From assembly GCA_030762895.1 (NCBI GenBank), contig CM061068.1:39418783-39482782 (forward strand): a DNA stretch of 64,000 nucleotides, in the 5' to 3' direction. A model generated the notes under the pieces. It was not told the DNA's origin and did no database searches. It saw nothing but the letters and a program-made list of their open reading frames with translations. Positions 54,932 to 64,000 of this stretch are shown in pieces. The stretch's first letter is position 1. Each line of letters starts with the position of its first letter. The translations under genes were made by a program, and so were the position numbers. The stretch is from Sophora flavescens (lineage: Eukaryota; Streptophyta; Magnoliopsida; Fabales; Fabaceae).

Positions 54932-55409
54932 TAGGGGTGTAGTCGGGTCGGGTCGGATCGGGTTTGAGGGGTTTCTTCACCCGAACCGATCAAATTTGAT
55001 CGGTTCCGATTTGTCCAATTTTTAACTATGGATCCGAACCGAACCGATCACAATCGGATCGGATCGGTTCGGATCATCGGGTTACCTATTAATTTTTTTA
55101 TTTTTTATTTACACTTAAAAGATTAATAAAAAATTAGAAAAATAAAATAAAATATACATATTTAATTATTAATTATATTAAAAATATATATAATAATATT
55201 AACATTATAGAAAATAATTTTAACATAAATTTTTATAGGGTTCGGATCGGATTAGATTTCTCGTATCCGAGACCCGAACCGATCTTGTTCGGGTTGGCGT
55301 TTTGGAATCCGATCTGATCCAATGATCCGAATCAATCCACCAAAATCGATTCGGATCGGTTCGGATCCGTCGGGTTCGCAGACCGGATCAGATCCGCTTA
55401 CACCTCTTC
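54932..55409. repeat. GGATCGG-rich non-autonomous element (hAT-like candidate)
   Basis: The left end is TAGGGGTGTAGTCGGGTCGG. The right end on the minus strand is AAGAGGTGTAAGCGGATCTG. The interior is packed with GGATCGGATCGGTTCGGATC and its complement around an AT-rich centre. It interrupts the Gypsy gag-protease region. No 8-bp duplication was found, so the superfamily is unproven. Confidence 0.5.
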
Positions 55410-57842
55410 AATAATCCTCATTCCAAAAGGGTGGATTGTGATTATTAAACTATTTCTTCTGACACATTTCTGCTTTTGTAATTCGGGGTAGCAGGCCAAA
55501 GCGGAATTTCTTACCCATCGATCCACTGTTACATTGGACAGGGGCTTCCTGGTCCTGACAGAATTGAAACCTCTGCCGACAGACCTGTTACTTCCTACTG
55601 ATTCTCTGACTGGCTCTTCAAGCCAACCTCCAGTGTTATTTTGTCTAGGTCTTGTCTAATACATATGTTGCTGACGACTACTTGTCTGCCTGTTGAAGTA
55701 TGCGTATCACTTCCGTGTACACTGTTAGACCCAGCATGACTATTCGGGTGTGAAAACCTGCCTTGACTATTACCGTCACGAGACTTAGTTGTCTTGTGGG
55801 TGATATGATGGCGTTTTCTGTCCCCTACCCATCTTGGCAGCAGCATCGTTATAAAATCCTTCACATTTTGGGCAAACTTTAAAAATACAACCAGATTTCT
55901 TGCGTGTCATGAAGTCGACAAGCGGTTCCCCCTGCTTTGGATAGATATCAAATGAATCTGTCAGGTCCATCTGAATATTCTTTCCAGCTCTTATATTGAC
56001 CATGCATATTCCCATAAGGACTTGGCGGTCAGTTTTGTTAACTTCAGGACCGAATGGTTCTGTATCAATCTTCATGTCTGGTTTCTTGTCTGAAAACTTT
56101 AATCTCCCTTCTGTCAAACCTTTCTGAATGATGTCCCTTGAAATGCATACAGTCGTTAGTCACATGACCAAAAGTATTATGAAACTTACAATATTTCCGA
56201 TCTTTTATTTCATGGGCTTTCAATAGCCTATGATCCTCTGACAATTTTAACTGCTTATCTTTAAGCAATATGTCAAATATTTGGTCGGCTTTGGTCACAT
56301 CAAATGTATATACTTTCTTATTGATGAAAGGAATCCTTTCTCTGGCCCTTGCAGGCCTCAAGGCTTGACATGTATAAGGGGGACCAGTTTTCAATTTAAC
56401 ATAGTCTACCTCATATTCTTCAGAATCATTGCCCTCTTCGTCGGAATCACTACATCCGACAAAATTAATCTTTTCTCTTTTGAGGAATTTCCTCTACTTG
56501 AAAACCTTTTTCGCCTTCAGTAGTTCAATTTGTCGGACCTTGTCACCCAACTGGGCAAGATCAATTAGGTGTTGGTTGACCAATTTCTTCCTAATATAAT
56601 AATCTAATCCCCCGACAGCAATCTTCACTATCTCTGCCTCAGGGATAGGGGTGAAGCAAAGACTCCTCATTTGACGGAATCGGACAAGGTAATCTTCGAC
56701 AGACTCATTATTCATTCTTTTAATGCCGAATAAGTCTGTCAACCTAATTTTTAAATCACCCCTAAAGAATTGATCATGAAAGCTCCTCTCTAATTGATTC
56801 CAGTAATGTATGGAATTGGGTCTCAGAGTTGAAAACCAAGAAAAAGCATTCTTAGTTAGTGAACTAGGAAAGAACTTCATTTTTAATTCCTCCTCTAAAG
56901 CCAAACATCCTAATTTGATTGTATATCGGGCAATGTGCTCGACGGTTGATTCTCCACTTTCCCCCGAGAATTTAGACAATTTGGGTATTTTGTATCCTCG
57001 AGGCATTTCTGCCTGTTGGACCCAGTCAGGAAATGCCGATGCAAAAAATGACTGATTGGCATAACCTATGTTAAAACCAAACCTATTCAATGCTTGTTCG
57101 ACAACTTGGTTAACATTATGGTTTATAACATTTTGACGAATCACTCCAAGAGCACCCTGGTTTATGACAAAGTCTTCGTCTTCCTCTGGCTGTAGAATGT
57201 GTATATTTCCACGTCTCAAAGGGACTCGACGATGGGGCTGTGGCCGCTCGTCATCTTGTTCGGATCGATCAAGTTGGATAACTTATGGTTGTTCAACCTG
57301 TGGTTGATTATTCTGATCGTGGTTGACATTCCTATTGACATCTCTATTGGGATTTCTATTGGCATTTTGGTTGTCGTCTGAGGCCAACACACCCAAGGCT
57401 CTATTTAACCTACGTATCTCATTTGCCAATGTCATGCATGCATTATTTGTGTTTTCCATCAATAGGGTAATCACTGTACCCATTTGCTGAGTAAATGTAT
57501 TCACCATTTCAAAGTTACTAGAATCAATTTTTGTCGAACATTGGCCAATGTTGTTTATGACAAACCAACAATATTTTGTGGGGGTTGTTTAAGTGGGGAT
57601 ACTTGTGGCTTTACTACTGGACGCTCTTGTCGAGTATGGGTCATCACTATTGACCCGGTTATCCCATTCGCTTGACTGGGGATTTGCCCCCCAGTCGACG
57701 GTCCTGCCTGTCCAGATGTACGGGCGACCGTCGTCATTCCATTTGGATATGGTATATATGCAAATGGAGTATTTGGGTTAACAGTGGTCGAACCATAAGG
57801 CATTCCATACAAAGGTTGTGACAGAGGTTTGTGAACACCCAT
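55410..57842 (-). pseudogene. Gypsy Gag, frameshifted
   Basis: From the ATG at 57842, pieces in different frames cover a proline-rich N-terminus, an Asn-rich stretch (about 57300-57400), the retrotransposon gag core (57219-56494, with FSGESGEST and FHDQF), and a zinc-binding segment CKFHNTFGHVTNDC (about 56190-56149). Conserved downstream text (PFGPEVNK, CPKCEGFYNDAA) follows. Nonsense changes occur at 57283 and 56494, with frameshifts near 57540 and 56100. Upstream, the 5' UTR, primer-binding site and 5' LTR are not found, because the Ogre-like LTR starts immediately beyond. Confidence 0.82.
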
Positions 57843-57969
57843 TTTTATCCATCTTCATTTTATTCTAATTTTTATGATATTATGTTTCAAGGAGTCTAAT
57901 AATAATAGTGAAGAGAGAAAGAAGAAAAAGAAAATAATGAAGAAAGGAGAGGGCTCATAACTAATTTGC

Positions 57970-58680
57970 TAATGGACGGGGTGACCCTGTTTAGTCCATT
58001 GCACTTGCTGTTGGACGGGGAGGTCCCGTCCATCACTTTGGACTTGCTGATGGACGGGGTGGTCCCGTCCAGTCCATTGCACTTGTTGTTGGACGGGGTG
58101 TTCCCGTCCATAGCATTGGACTTGTTGTTGGACGGGGTGTCCCCGTCCATTGCATTGGACTTGTTGTTGGACGAGGTCCAGTCCAGTCCATTGTACTTGC
58201 TGTTGGACGGGGTGTTCCCGTCCATTACCTTGGACTGGCTGATAGACGGGGTGGTCCCGTCAAGGCCATTGCATTTGCTATTGAACGCGTCCAGTCCATT
58301 TGCATTGCATATTTTGTTGGAATCGCATGGTACGCGTCCAGTCCATTGCAATGTATTTTATGTTGAACGTGTCTGTTCCATTTGCAATGCATTTGCTGTT
58401 GAACGCGTCCAGTCCATTGCATATTTACTTTTCTGTTGGACGAGGAGGTACCGTCCATTGCATTTAATTTTCTGTTGGACGAAGAGGTTCTGTCCATTGC
58501 ATATTTACTTTTCTGTTGGACGAGGAGGTCCCGTCCATTGCATGTTTAAGTTTCTGTTGGACGAGGAGGGTCCGTCCATTGCATGTTTAAACTTTTGATG
58601 GACGAGGAGGTCCGTCCAGTGTATATCTACTTTTGCATATCTAAGTTTCTGTTGGACGAAGAGACTCTGTCCACTACAAT
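57970..58680. repeat. Hairpin minisatellite in the Ogre-like LTR
   Basis: About 12 units of roughly 57-62 bases. Each has a GGACGGG...CCCGTCC stem (for example GGACGGGGTGGTCCCGTCC) followed by TTGCA/CTTG(C/T)TG spacer text. Units grade into GGACGAGGAGGTCCCGTCC forms on the right. Because many units are near a multiple of three, long frames are open on both strands (for example 57966-58598), which I do not regard as genes. Confidence 0.9.
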
Positions 58681-59166
58681 TTTATTTTCAGGATTGGAGG
58701 CTAAAGAACAAAGAAAGAAGAAGAAAAAGATAATGAAGAAAGGACGAAGAAGAGAAGGAGAAAAAGGGCAATCAACAGAAAGGAAAGGAGATTGAGTTAC
58801 TTCTCCTAAAAAACCCTATTCTACATATCAGACAAGACATCTTTTCCTCCTCTACCCATTGGTCCTTCTTCTACCTCATCTCCTCCCTCGTTTTAACCTA
58901 GCAGCCCTACTCCTAACCCTCAAAAGCCATCATACACATCAGACAAAACCCCCCATCTCCTTCTCTTTACAAACATGCAACCTTCACATCAAATCACCTC
59001 CTTACCACTGCTCACGCCGCCCCCATCTGAACACACGCTATTGCTGCTCACGCCGCCCCCATCTGAACGCACGCTATTGCTGCTCAGAACCGCCCAAGCC
59101 TTGGATTTCGTACAAACCGACCTTGAAGCCAATGGTGAGAAGAATAAAGAAGTCCTCTCATCCGTC

Positions 59167-59175
59167 TATAAAAGG
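59167..59175 (+). promoter_or_regulatory. TATA box of the Ogre-like LTR
   Basis: TATAAAAGG, a near-consensus plant TATA box. Transcription of the element would start about 59200. Confidence 0.65.
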
Positions 59176-60065
59176 AGAGGAAAAATAGATAAATGAGGGG
59201 GGGGGGACGGAAACAGAAGAGAGGAGAACATTTTCTTGAGGGGGATTTATGATCTGATATTTTCTTTGTGAGGAAAAGAGAAAGAGAGAGAGAGAGATTT
59301 TTATCTAACGTTTTCTTTGTGAGGAAAAGAGATTAGAGATCCGAGTTTCCTTTTTCTCTTCCCTATTATTTGAGTGGTTAAGAAGGAAGAGCTGAAGGAG
59401 TCAGTGAGATTGAATGTAAAGACTTCGATCTTGAAATCTTACCACTGGGAGTAAACAAAATCATTCTTATTTTGCTCTCATTTGGTAATCCTTGTTCTTT
59501 TCGTTGATATTATTCATAAATTTCCCTTGACATTCTTATTTTTGTGTCTCTATTTACTGAATAAGTTAGTAAAACGTTTCACTTCTACGTTTCATTTTTC
59601 TCCTATTTTCAAGAGGCAGAATTATTTATTTTACATAAAAATAGAAGATGATCACTTGATTAAAACAATCTTATTTCTTGGGTTGCCCTATGACAAGTGT
59701 CATGTTCAACCCTTTAGATTTTGAGGTTGTCCTGTGGACTTATGTGCCATGTTCAACCTCATTTAGTTTTAATAAAAAAATTTCACAACTAAAGATGTTT
59801 GTTTTAAGAAAGCGATTTTGGGGTAAAACAAATATTTTCAAAGTTACTAATAATTTACACAACTAATTTTGGGTAACCATTTAATGGATGTTGTAGGGTG
59901 CCGTGGGGTTAAGTCTCCATGCCTTCCTTAGACATAATCGACTCCCGAACCCAAATCTTTTTCTTAAAGGGTTTTCCAACTTCCCTGAAATTAAATAAAG
60001 TTGGTGGCAACTCCATGTTTCCTCTCTAAAAAGGAAAAACTAGTCCTTTTTTTGGTCGCTAAAGA

Positions 60066-60083
60066 TGGCGACTCCACTGGGGA
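60066..60083 (+). other. Primer-binding site of the Ogre-like element
   Basis: TGGCGACTCCACTGGGGA matches the Arg-tRNA-type site typical of Ogre elements (TGGCGACTC..CTGGGGA), by recall. Confidence 0.8.
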
Positions 60084-61187
60084 ACCTTTTAGGAGATTCA
60101 AGCCCGTAAAAGTTGGTTTTGCAAATTTTCAGTAACTTGTAGCTTATTCGTTTTACCTTTTATGGTTACATCTTGCTGTTTTTCCCTTACAATAATTAAA
60201 TGACAAAACTAAAGAAGGTTTTTTTTTTATTTTTAGTGATACTTGTCTGGATTGTCCTTTTGGTTGGGTTTTCCTTTTATTCAAATGAGAAGAATTAGTT
60301 GTACATATATTTTAACTAATGTTATTGTTATATATGTTTCACTAACAATGTTTTTGTTTCCTCCTCTTTTCTTTTCTTTTTTCCCATGTTTTAACAATAG
60401 GGTAGATGACTTATAACCATTTTTTTATACCTATGTTTTTGTTTTGCAGGTTTTTCTTGTCTTTTCTTTTTATTTTTTAAGTGTTACAGGTTTGTATGCC
60501 CCCTTCACACACATCACTATCACCTATTGCACACACACACTTAGCTCTATACCCGAGCTTGCTCAAAAACCCAAGGATTAGGCGGTGCTCTGACATTGTC
60601 ATTGAAGAGGTCTTGTACCTCCCTGATACTTGTCGGTTCACCACTCAGATTGTACATGAGATTATGGGATAGTCATATTGAGAGGGTTTATCCCTACTTG
60701 TGGCTAGATTCATGAATCATATCCTTATAGGGTCAATCTGGGGACCATGACTTTTATAGGTCTAGACCCATCCCAATTTTCACTAATAGAGCAGACCTAG
60801 TGGCCGACCTGTTTAGAGTCCTAACCTTAGGGTGTGTCCTTCCTTAGGCTTTACCTGGCTTAGGACAAAAAGGGGGGCGTACTTTTCTTTCCTCTCTCTA
60901 TCATCATAAACATAAATTGTCATGCATGTTCATTGTGAATATTCACAAAACTAGGGGCGTCACATTGCCGCCTCAAACCTGAATGACATATTTGAATATT
61001 ATTGCACATCTAATAGGCGCTATGTCATAATGAAGGTGATGTATACCCATCAGGGTTTTCAACCCCGTTGGGTCCCATACAACATGAATCATGCAAGATA
61101 TATTTGCTTCACTATACTCATTTTTTTATTTTTTTTCACTCGTGTCTCTTTATTGGAAGATTTTGGTATTCACCTTATTGCAAGAAA
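60084..61187 (+). other. Leader of the Ogre-like element
   Basis: About 1.1 kb between primer-binding site and ORF1 with no long frame. It is T-rich, with CACACACACAC near 60530. A long untranslated leader before ORF1 is usual for Ogre elements. Confidence 0.55.
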
Positions 61188-63151
61188 ATGGAAAAGTTTG
61201 GTTCAGAGAAGAGTACTAGCAACGCGAGCTGTACCAAGAAAAGTATCAAGATCGATGTGACACTAAATGACGTGAAGAGTTTATGTGAACTCATCCAGCA
61301 AATGTCAGAAAAAGCACGCTTGGACTTTGTCAGCAAGTATGGTAGAATATTGGACCTATTGCGTGTTCCAGTGGAAGCCCCCGCTCTGAGTGCGTTGGCC
61401 CAATATTGGAATTCAACTTTGAGGTGTTTTGAATTGCCTAACTTAGACATCACTCCGGCCATAGAAGAGTATGCTTACATGCTAAGACTACCAATTCAAA
61501 AGAACACCCGCGTCTACATGTATTATGGCCAATATGTAACATATTGGAAGATGGTAAGTCTATTGGAGCTTCAATCGGAACAGATAGAGAAAGAAGAAAA
61601 GGGAACCACCAAAGGGTTGAAGAGGCGATTTTTGGAAGTGTATCTCAACAAGCTGGGCCAGCAACAACGATGGGTTACTTTCAACAAAGTACTAGCCCTC
61701 ATGATATATGGGTTGGTGCTCTTTCCTTTTGTACCAGATCTGATTGATCAGTCAGCCATGGATGTTTTCTATAGGGTCGAAGAATATGGTGTGAACCCGG
61801 TATCTGCTATCTTACCTGAAACTTTCCTCTTCCTACAGGTTTGTCATCAGAATCAACGAGGGAAACTGCGATGTTGTGCATCAATATTGTATGTTTGGAT
61901 CATGACTCACTTATACGCTCGTGATAAAATTGATAAAACAGATGACCCGCTGAAAGGATTCACTCGCATGCAACTAAAGCCACGTAAGCTATATGAATGG
62001 AAACAAGAGTTCGATCAGATCGACCTGCGGTCATTTAGTTGGATGCGTCCATGGTATAATGGAGATTCAGTTGTGGGGGTTTTTCAAATGTTCCATTGAT
62101 AGGTCCCAGAGGTTGTGTATCATACTCACCAGCTTTGGTGATGCGTCAGCTCAAGTGGACACAGGATGAACCCCCCGAAGAGCTGCTCGATGGGATACTC
62201 TTCCTATTCCAAGAAAGTGAAAGCATCAAGAGTCAAACGATAGCAGTAAGGTCAGCATGGAATGATGTTCATATAAAAAGGACCGGAGGAGTTAGAAAGG
62301 CGAATCATTGCTCACACAAAAAGATATGAAGTATGGAGAGAAGCAAGAAGAGGTTTCCCTCCAAAACCTGCATCCCCTCTCCATAGGGAAAATAATCCTC
62401 TTACCAAAGATCAAATGTTGAAAGAAATCGAAGTTTTAAAAGCTCAGATGAGGATTTTTGATGAGAAGGACCAAGCTGCCGAAGTAACTATTATCACGCT
62501 CCGAAGACAAGTGCAGAAGTTGAGTTTACAGATTGAGCATCTGAAGGACAAATGCACCAATGCACGCGAAGCCCCGAGTCGCGTAAAAAGGGCAAGGAAA
62601 GACAAAAAACCAGAAATTCAAGAGCTGCTGACAAAAATAGGATGTCTAGAGAAGATGCTTGGAAGAAAAAAAAAGAGCTCGAGACAAATGTAGGGGTTCA
62701 CGTTGAAACAATACATATACTAGAAGAGAGAGTTGAATCCCAGCAAGAATCCTTGGCCCAAACAGAAGTGTACTCTGATCGAGGATGGAACGAAGTAGCC
62801 AAGTATCGCGAGCTACTAGCAGAAGCCAACATGAGAGAAAATTGGCTCAGGACGAAGATAAAAGACTCTGAAAGGGTTGAAGCTCAACGTCACGTAGAAT
62901 GTGTAAAGAGATGGAAATTAGTGGTGAAGGATGTAATGAATGAAAAGGAAGCATGGAAGATAAAATATGAGGACATGATGGATAAGCTCCAATATCACAC
63001 TTCCCAGCTGGTGGAGCGATTTGAAGAGGCATCCATCCACATTCGTATGAATCATTTCCTTCAGCTACCACCAAAGGTGACCGAGTTCTTCAATCATTTT
63101 GGGAAACTTGCCAGAGGGTTCAGGAAAAATAAGATGAGACTCTTAACATAG
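61188..63151 (+). pseudogene. Ogre-like ORF1 (extra protein upstream of gag), frameshifted
   Basis: Ogre elements encode an ORF1 protein of unknown function before gag (family knowledge). The first ATG in frame is at 61188. The first part (61188-62099) has LRVPVEAPALSALAQYWN and FELPNLDITPAIEEYAYML, resembling the DUF7745-type domain. The frame shifts after GGGGG at about 62077 into LIGPRGCVSYSPALVMRQL, again near 62285, and again after an A-run at about 62668. The C-terminal half (62415-63151) is a long charged coiled coil. Three frameshifts make this copy defective, unless the homopolymer ones are sequencing errors. Confidence 0.75.
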
Positions 63152-63716
63152 AACTTTGTAGACCTCGGAGAAAGATGGAAACTATCAATGTACTTCTTTT
63201 ATTTTGATCAAAGACTCATGATTTGTATCGAAATATTTATAATGGAATGCAAGTTTTCATCCATGTATATTGAGCATTTTTAGATGACATCTATCGAGGA
63301 GTGCATTCTCCCTTAGATACGTCATCAACTATATTTTTACCCTAAAAACGACGTGTTTTCTGCGTAAAAATGAGGACATTGCTAGTACGGGTGTGGTCTA
63401 TCGAGGAGTAGATTCTCCCTTGGACTTGACACCAACTACATTCAAGCTAGAGGGAACCATACCACTAGATTTGATTGCAGGATGAGTTTTCTTGCTATAG
63501 GTGTATACGACAGTCTTCCTAAAGAATACCCTCGCGATCGAACAAAGGATATTAACTTGCACCTGCATACATACACACACACAATTTTGATTTACTAATG
63601 AGATTCTTAAATGGCTTACAGAGTCACATCCTTCTGAGGATTAGGGAACCATTGCGCTACCTAGGAAAGGTAACACCAATCAAACCCGAGTTTACAATAC
63701 CAGATCTCGGACCAGG
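63152..63716 (+). other. Spacer between ORF1 and gag of the Ogre-like element
   Basis: No domain is visible. It contains two similar blocks, CTATCGAGGAGTGCATTCTC (near 63290) and CTATCGAGGAGTAGATTCTC (near 63396), about 105 bases apart, which is a tandem duplication. A CACACACACACA run lies near 63570. Confidence 0.55.
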
Positions 63717-64000
63717 ATGGCTGCCAATGCGTCTGAGGAAGGATGGAACTTAAGCTATGAGATAGATGAAGTGAGGGGAAGAATAAGTGAGTTGACTGAA
63801 ACCCAAGCAAGATTAGAAGCCATACTACAGGATATGAGGGAATCTCTCAGCATTCTTAGTGCGAATAGAGATACAGTTGAACCTGGTAGGCAACAGATTT
63901 CTTTTGTGGTAACAGCACCGATGTTTTCAAGCATTAGCTCGGGTCTCATTCCGGGAGTATTTGGACCCGACCAGACATATCACACGGCACCAATAACACT
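63717..64000 (+). CDS. Ogre-like Gag-Pol, N-terminal start, runs off the window
   Basis: An ATG at 63717 (context ACCAGGATGG) opens a frame that stays open to the last base. The preceding text (ARTR-like, RSRTRM) and the early helical Glu/Arg-rich stretch (EVRGRISELTETQARLEAIL) are typical of the start of Ogre/Tat Gag. The frame may extend upstream of the ATG. Capsid core and zinc knuckle would lie beyond the window. Confidence 0.65.
   Translation, partial: MAANASEEGWNLSYEIDEVRGRISELTETQARLEAILQDMRESLSILSANRDTVEPGRQQISFVVTAPMFSSISSGLIPGVFGPDQTYHTAPIT

Larger units (their letters stand above)
28391..57842 (-). mobile_element. Degenerate Ty3/Gypsy element (Tat-like), interrupted by later insertions
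   Basis: Read on the minus strand, the surviving parts are gag (57842 to about 55411), the gag-protease spacer (54921 to about 54096), the end of RNase H (45560-45386 and 43958 to about 43835), integrase (about 43834-43081 and 34864-34469), then a plus-strand plant-mobile-domain gene (29751-33494) and a 3' LTR (about 29390-28391). Reverse transcriptase and most of protease are gone, and no matching 5' LTR was found. The integrase text (TTDQGS, WPFRGWDLDLIG) and the extra antisense gene before the 3' LTR both point to the Tat lineage (inference). Multiple frameshifts and nested insertions show it is old and dead. Confidence 0.8.
57843..60065 (+). repeat. 5' LTR region of an Ogre-like element (left border uncertain)
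   Basis: The right border is fixed by the primer-binding site at 60066. The left border is somewhere after 57842, where Gypsy gag ends. U3 holds a hairpin minisatellite (57970-58680). A strong TATA box TATAAAAGG lies at 59167-59175. Two similar AAAGAAGAAGAAAAAGAT-rich stretches flank the minisatellite (about 57910 and 58705). A duplicated CCGCCCCCATCTGAAC block occurs near 59015 and 59055. A length of up to 2.2 kb would fit Ogre-type LTRs. Confidence 0.65.

Noticed and set aside
57966..58598. 210-codon plus-strand frame (and matching minus-strand frames) across the GGACGGG repeats
   Set aside because: It exists because repeat units are close to multiples of three. It is open on both strands, has no start context or domain, and is better explained as LTR minisatellite.

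Overview
This window is plant nuclear DNA, most likely from a legume. It is AT-rich, its genes carry GT-AG introns, and it is crowded with LTR retrotransposons and small inverted-repeat elements. I recognise two host genes, both on the minus strand: a SHAQKYF-type MYB-related transcription factor (5418-6982, 3 exons, 289 aa) and PTAC2/pTAC2, a chloroplast PPR-SMR protein of the plastid-encoded RNA polymerase machinery (17235-27646, 4 exons, 862 aa). From memory, the Arabidopsis orthologues (At1g74840 and At1g74850) are also neighbours, so the pair looks like conserved microsynteny.

The stretch 1-17 kb is MYB gene plus intergenic DNA. It holds many non-autonomous DNA elements: two Mutator-like elements with 9-bp target duplications (168-461 and 15742-16610), a Tourist-like MITE (12944-13309), several other inverted-repeat elements and a cluster of tRNA-derived SINE-like remnants. 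In 17.2-27.7 kb, PTAC2 has a 7.1-kb first intron. That intron holds a probable solo LTR (19647-19930), a SINE-like remnant, and a complete-looking Copia element (20384-25513). The Copia element has 213-bp LTRs that look identical and a perfect 5-bp target duplication, but its protease/integrase reading frame is broken.

From 28.4 to 57.8 kb lies the wreck of an old minus-strand Ty3/Gypsy element, probably of the Tat lineage. Its 3' LTR starts about 0.75 kb upstream of PTAC2. Between that LTR and the integrase lies a plus-strand (antisense) plant-mobile-domain gene with at least three small introns. The Gypsy body was then broken up by a Sirevirus-like Copia (B, 34865-43080, minus), a 1427-bp solo LTR with perfect target duplication (43959-45385), and a truncated second copy of the same Copia family (C, 46357-54095, plus). 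Copy C was itself split by a non-autonomous Athila-like element (48319-53544) with a perfect 5-bp duplication.

From about 57.9 kb to the right edge there is the 5' end of a plus-strand Ogre-like element: a long LTR with a hairpin minisatellite, an Arg-type primer-binding site, the extra ORF1 upstream of gag, and the start of gag running off the window. Three unrelated LTR families here each carry their own tandem or palindromic array in the LTR. The array of the Athila-like element (short stem-loops with compensatory base pairs just upstream of a TATA box) and the intron-bearing antisense plant-mobile-domain gene are the most unusual signals. All exon and junction calls come from reading the sequence by eye. 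No database search was run.
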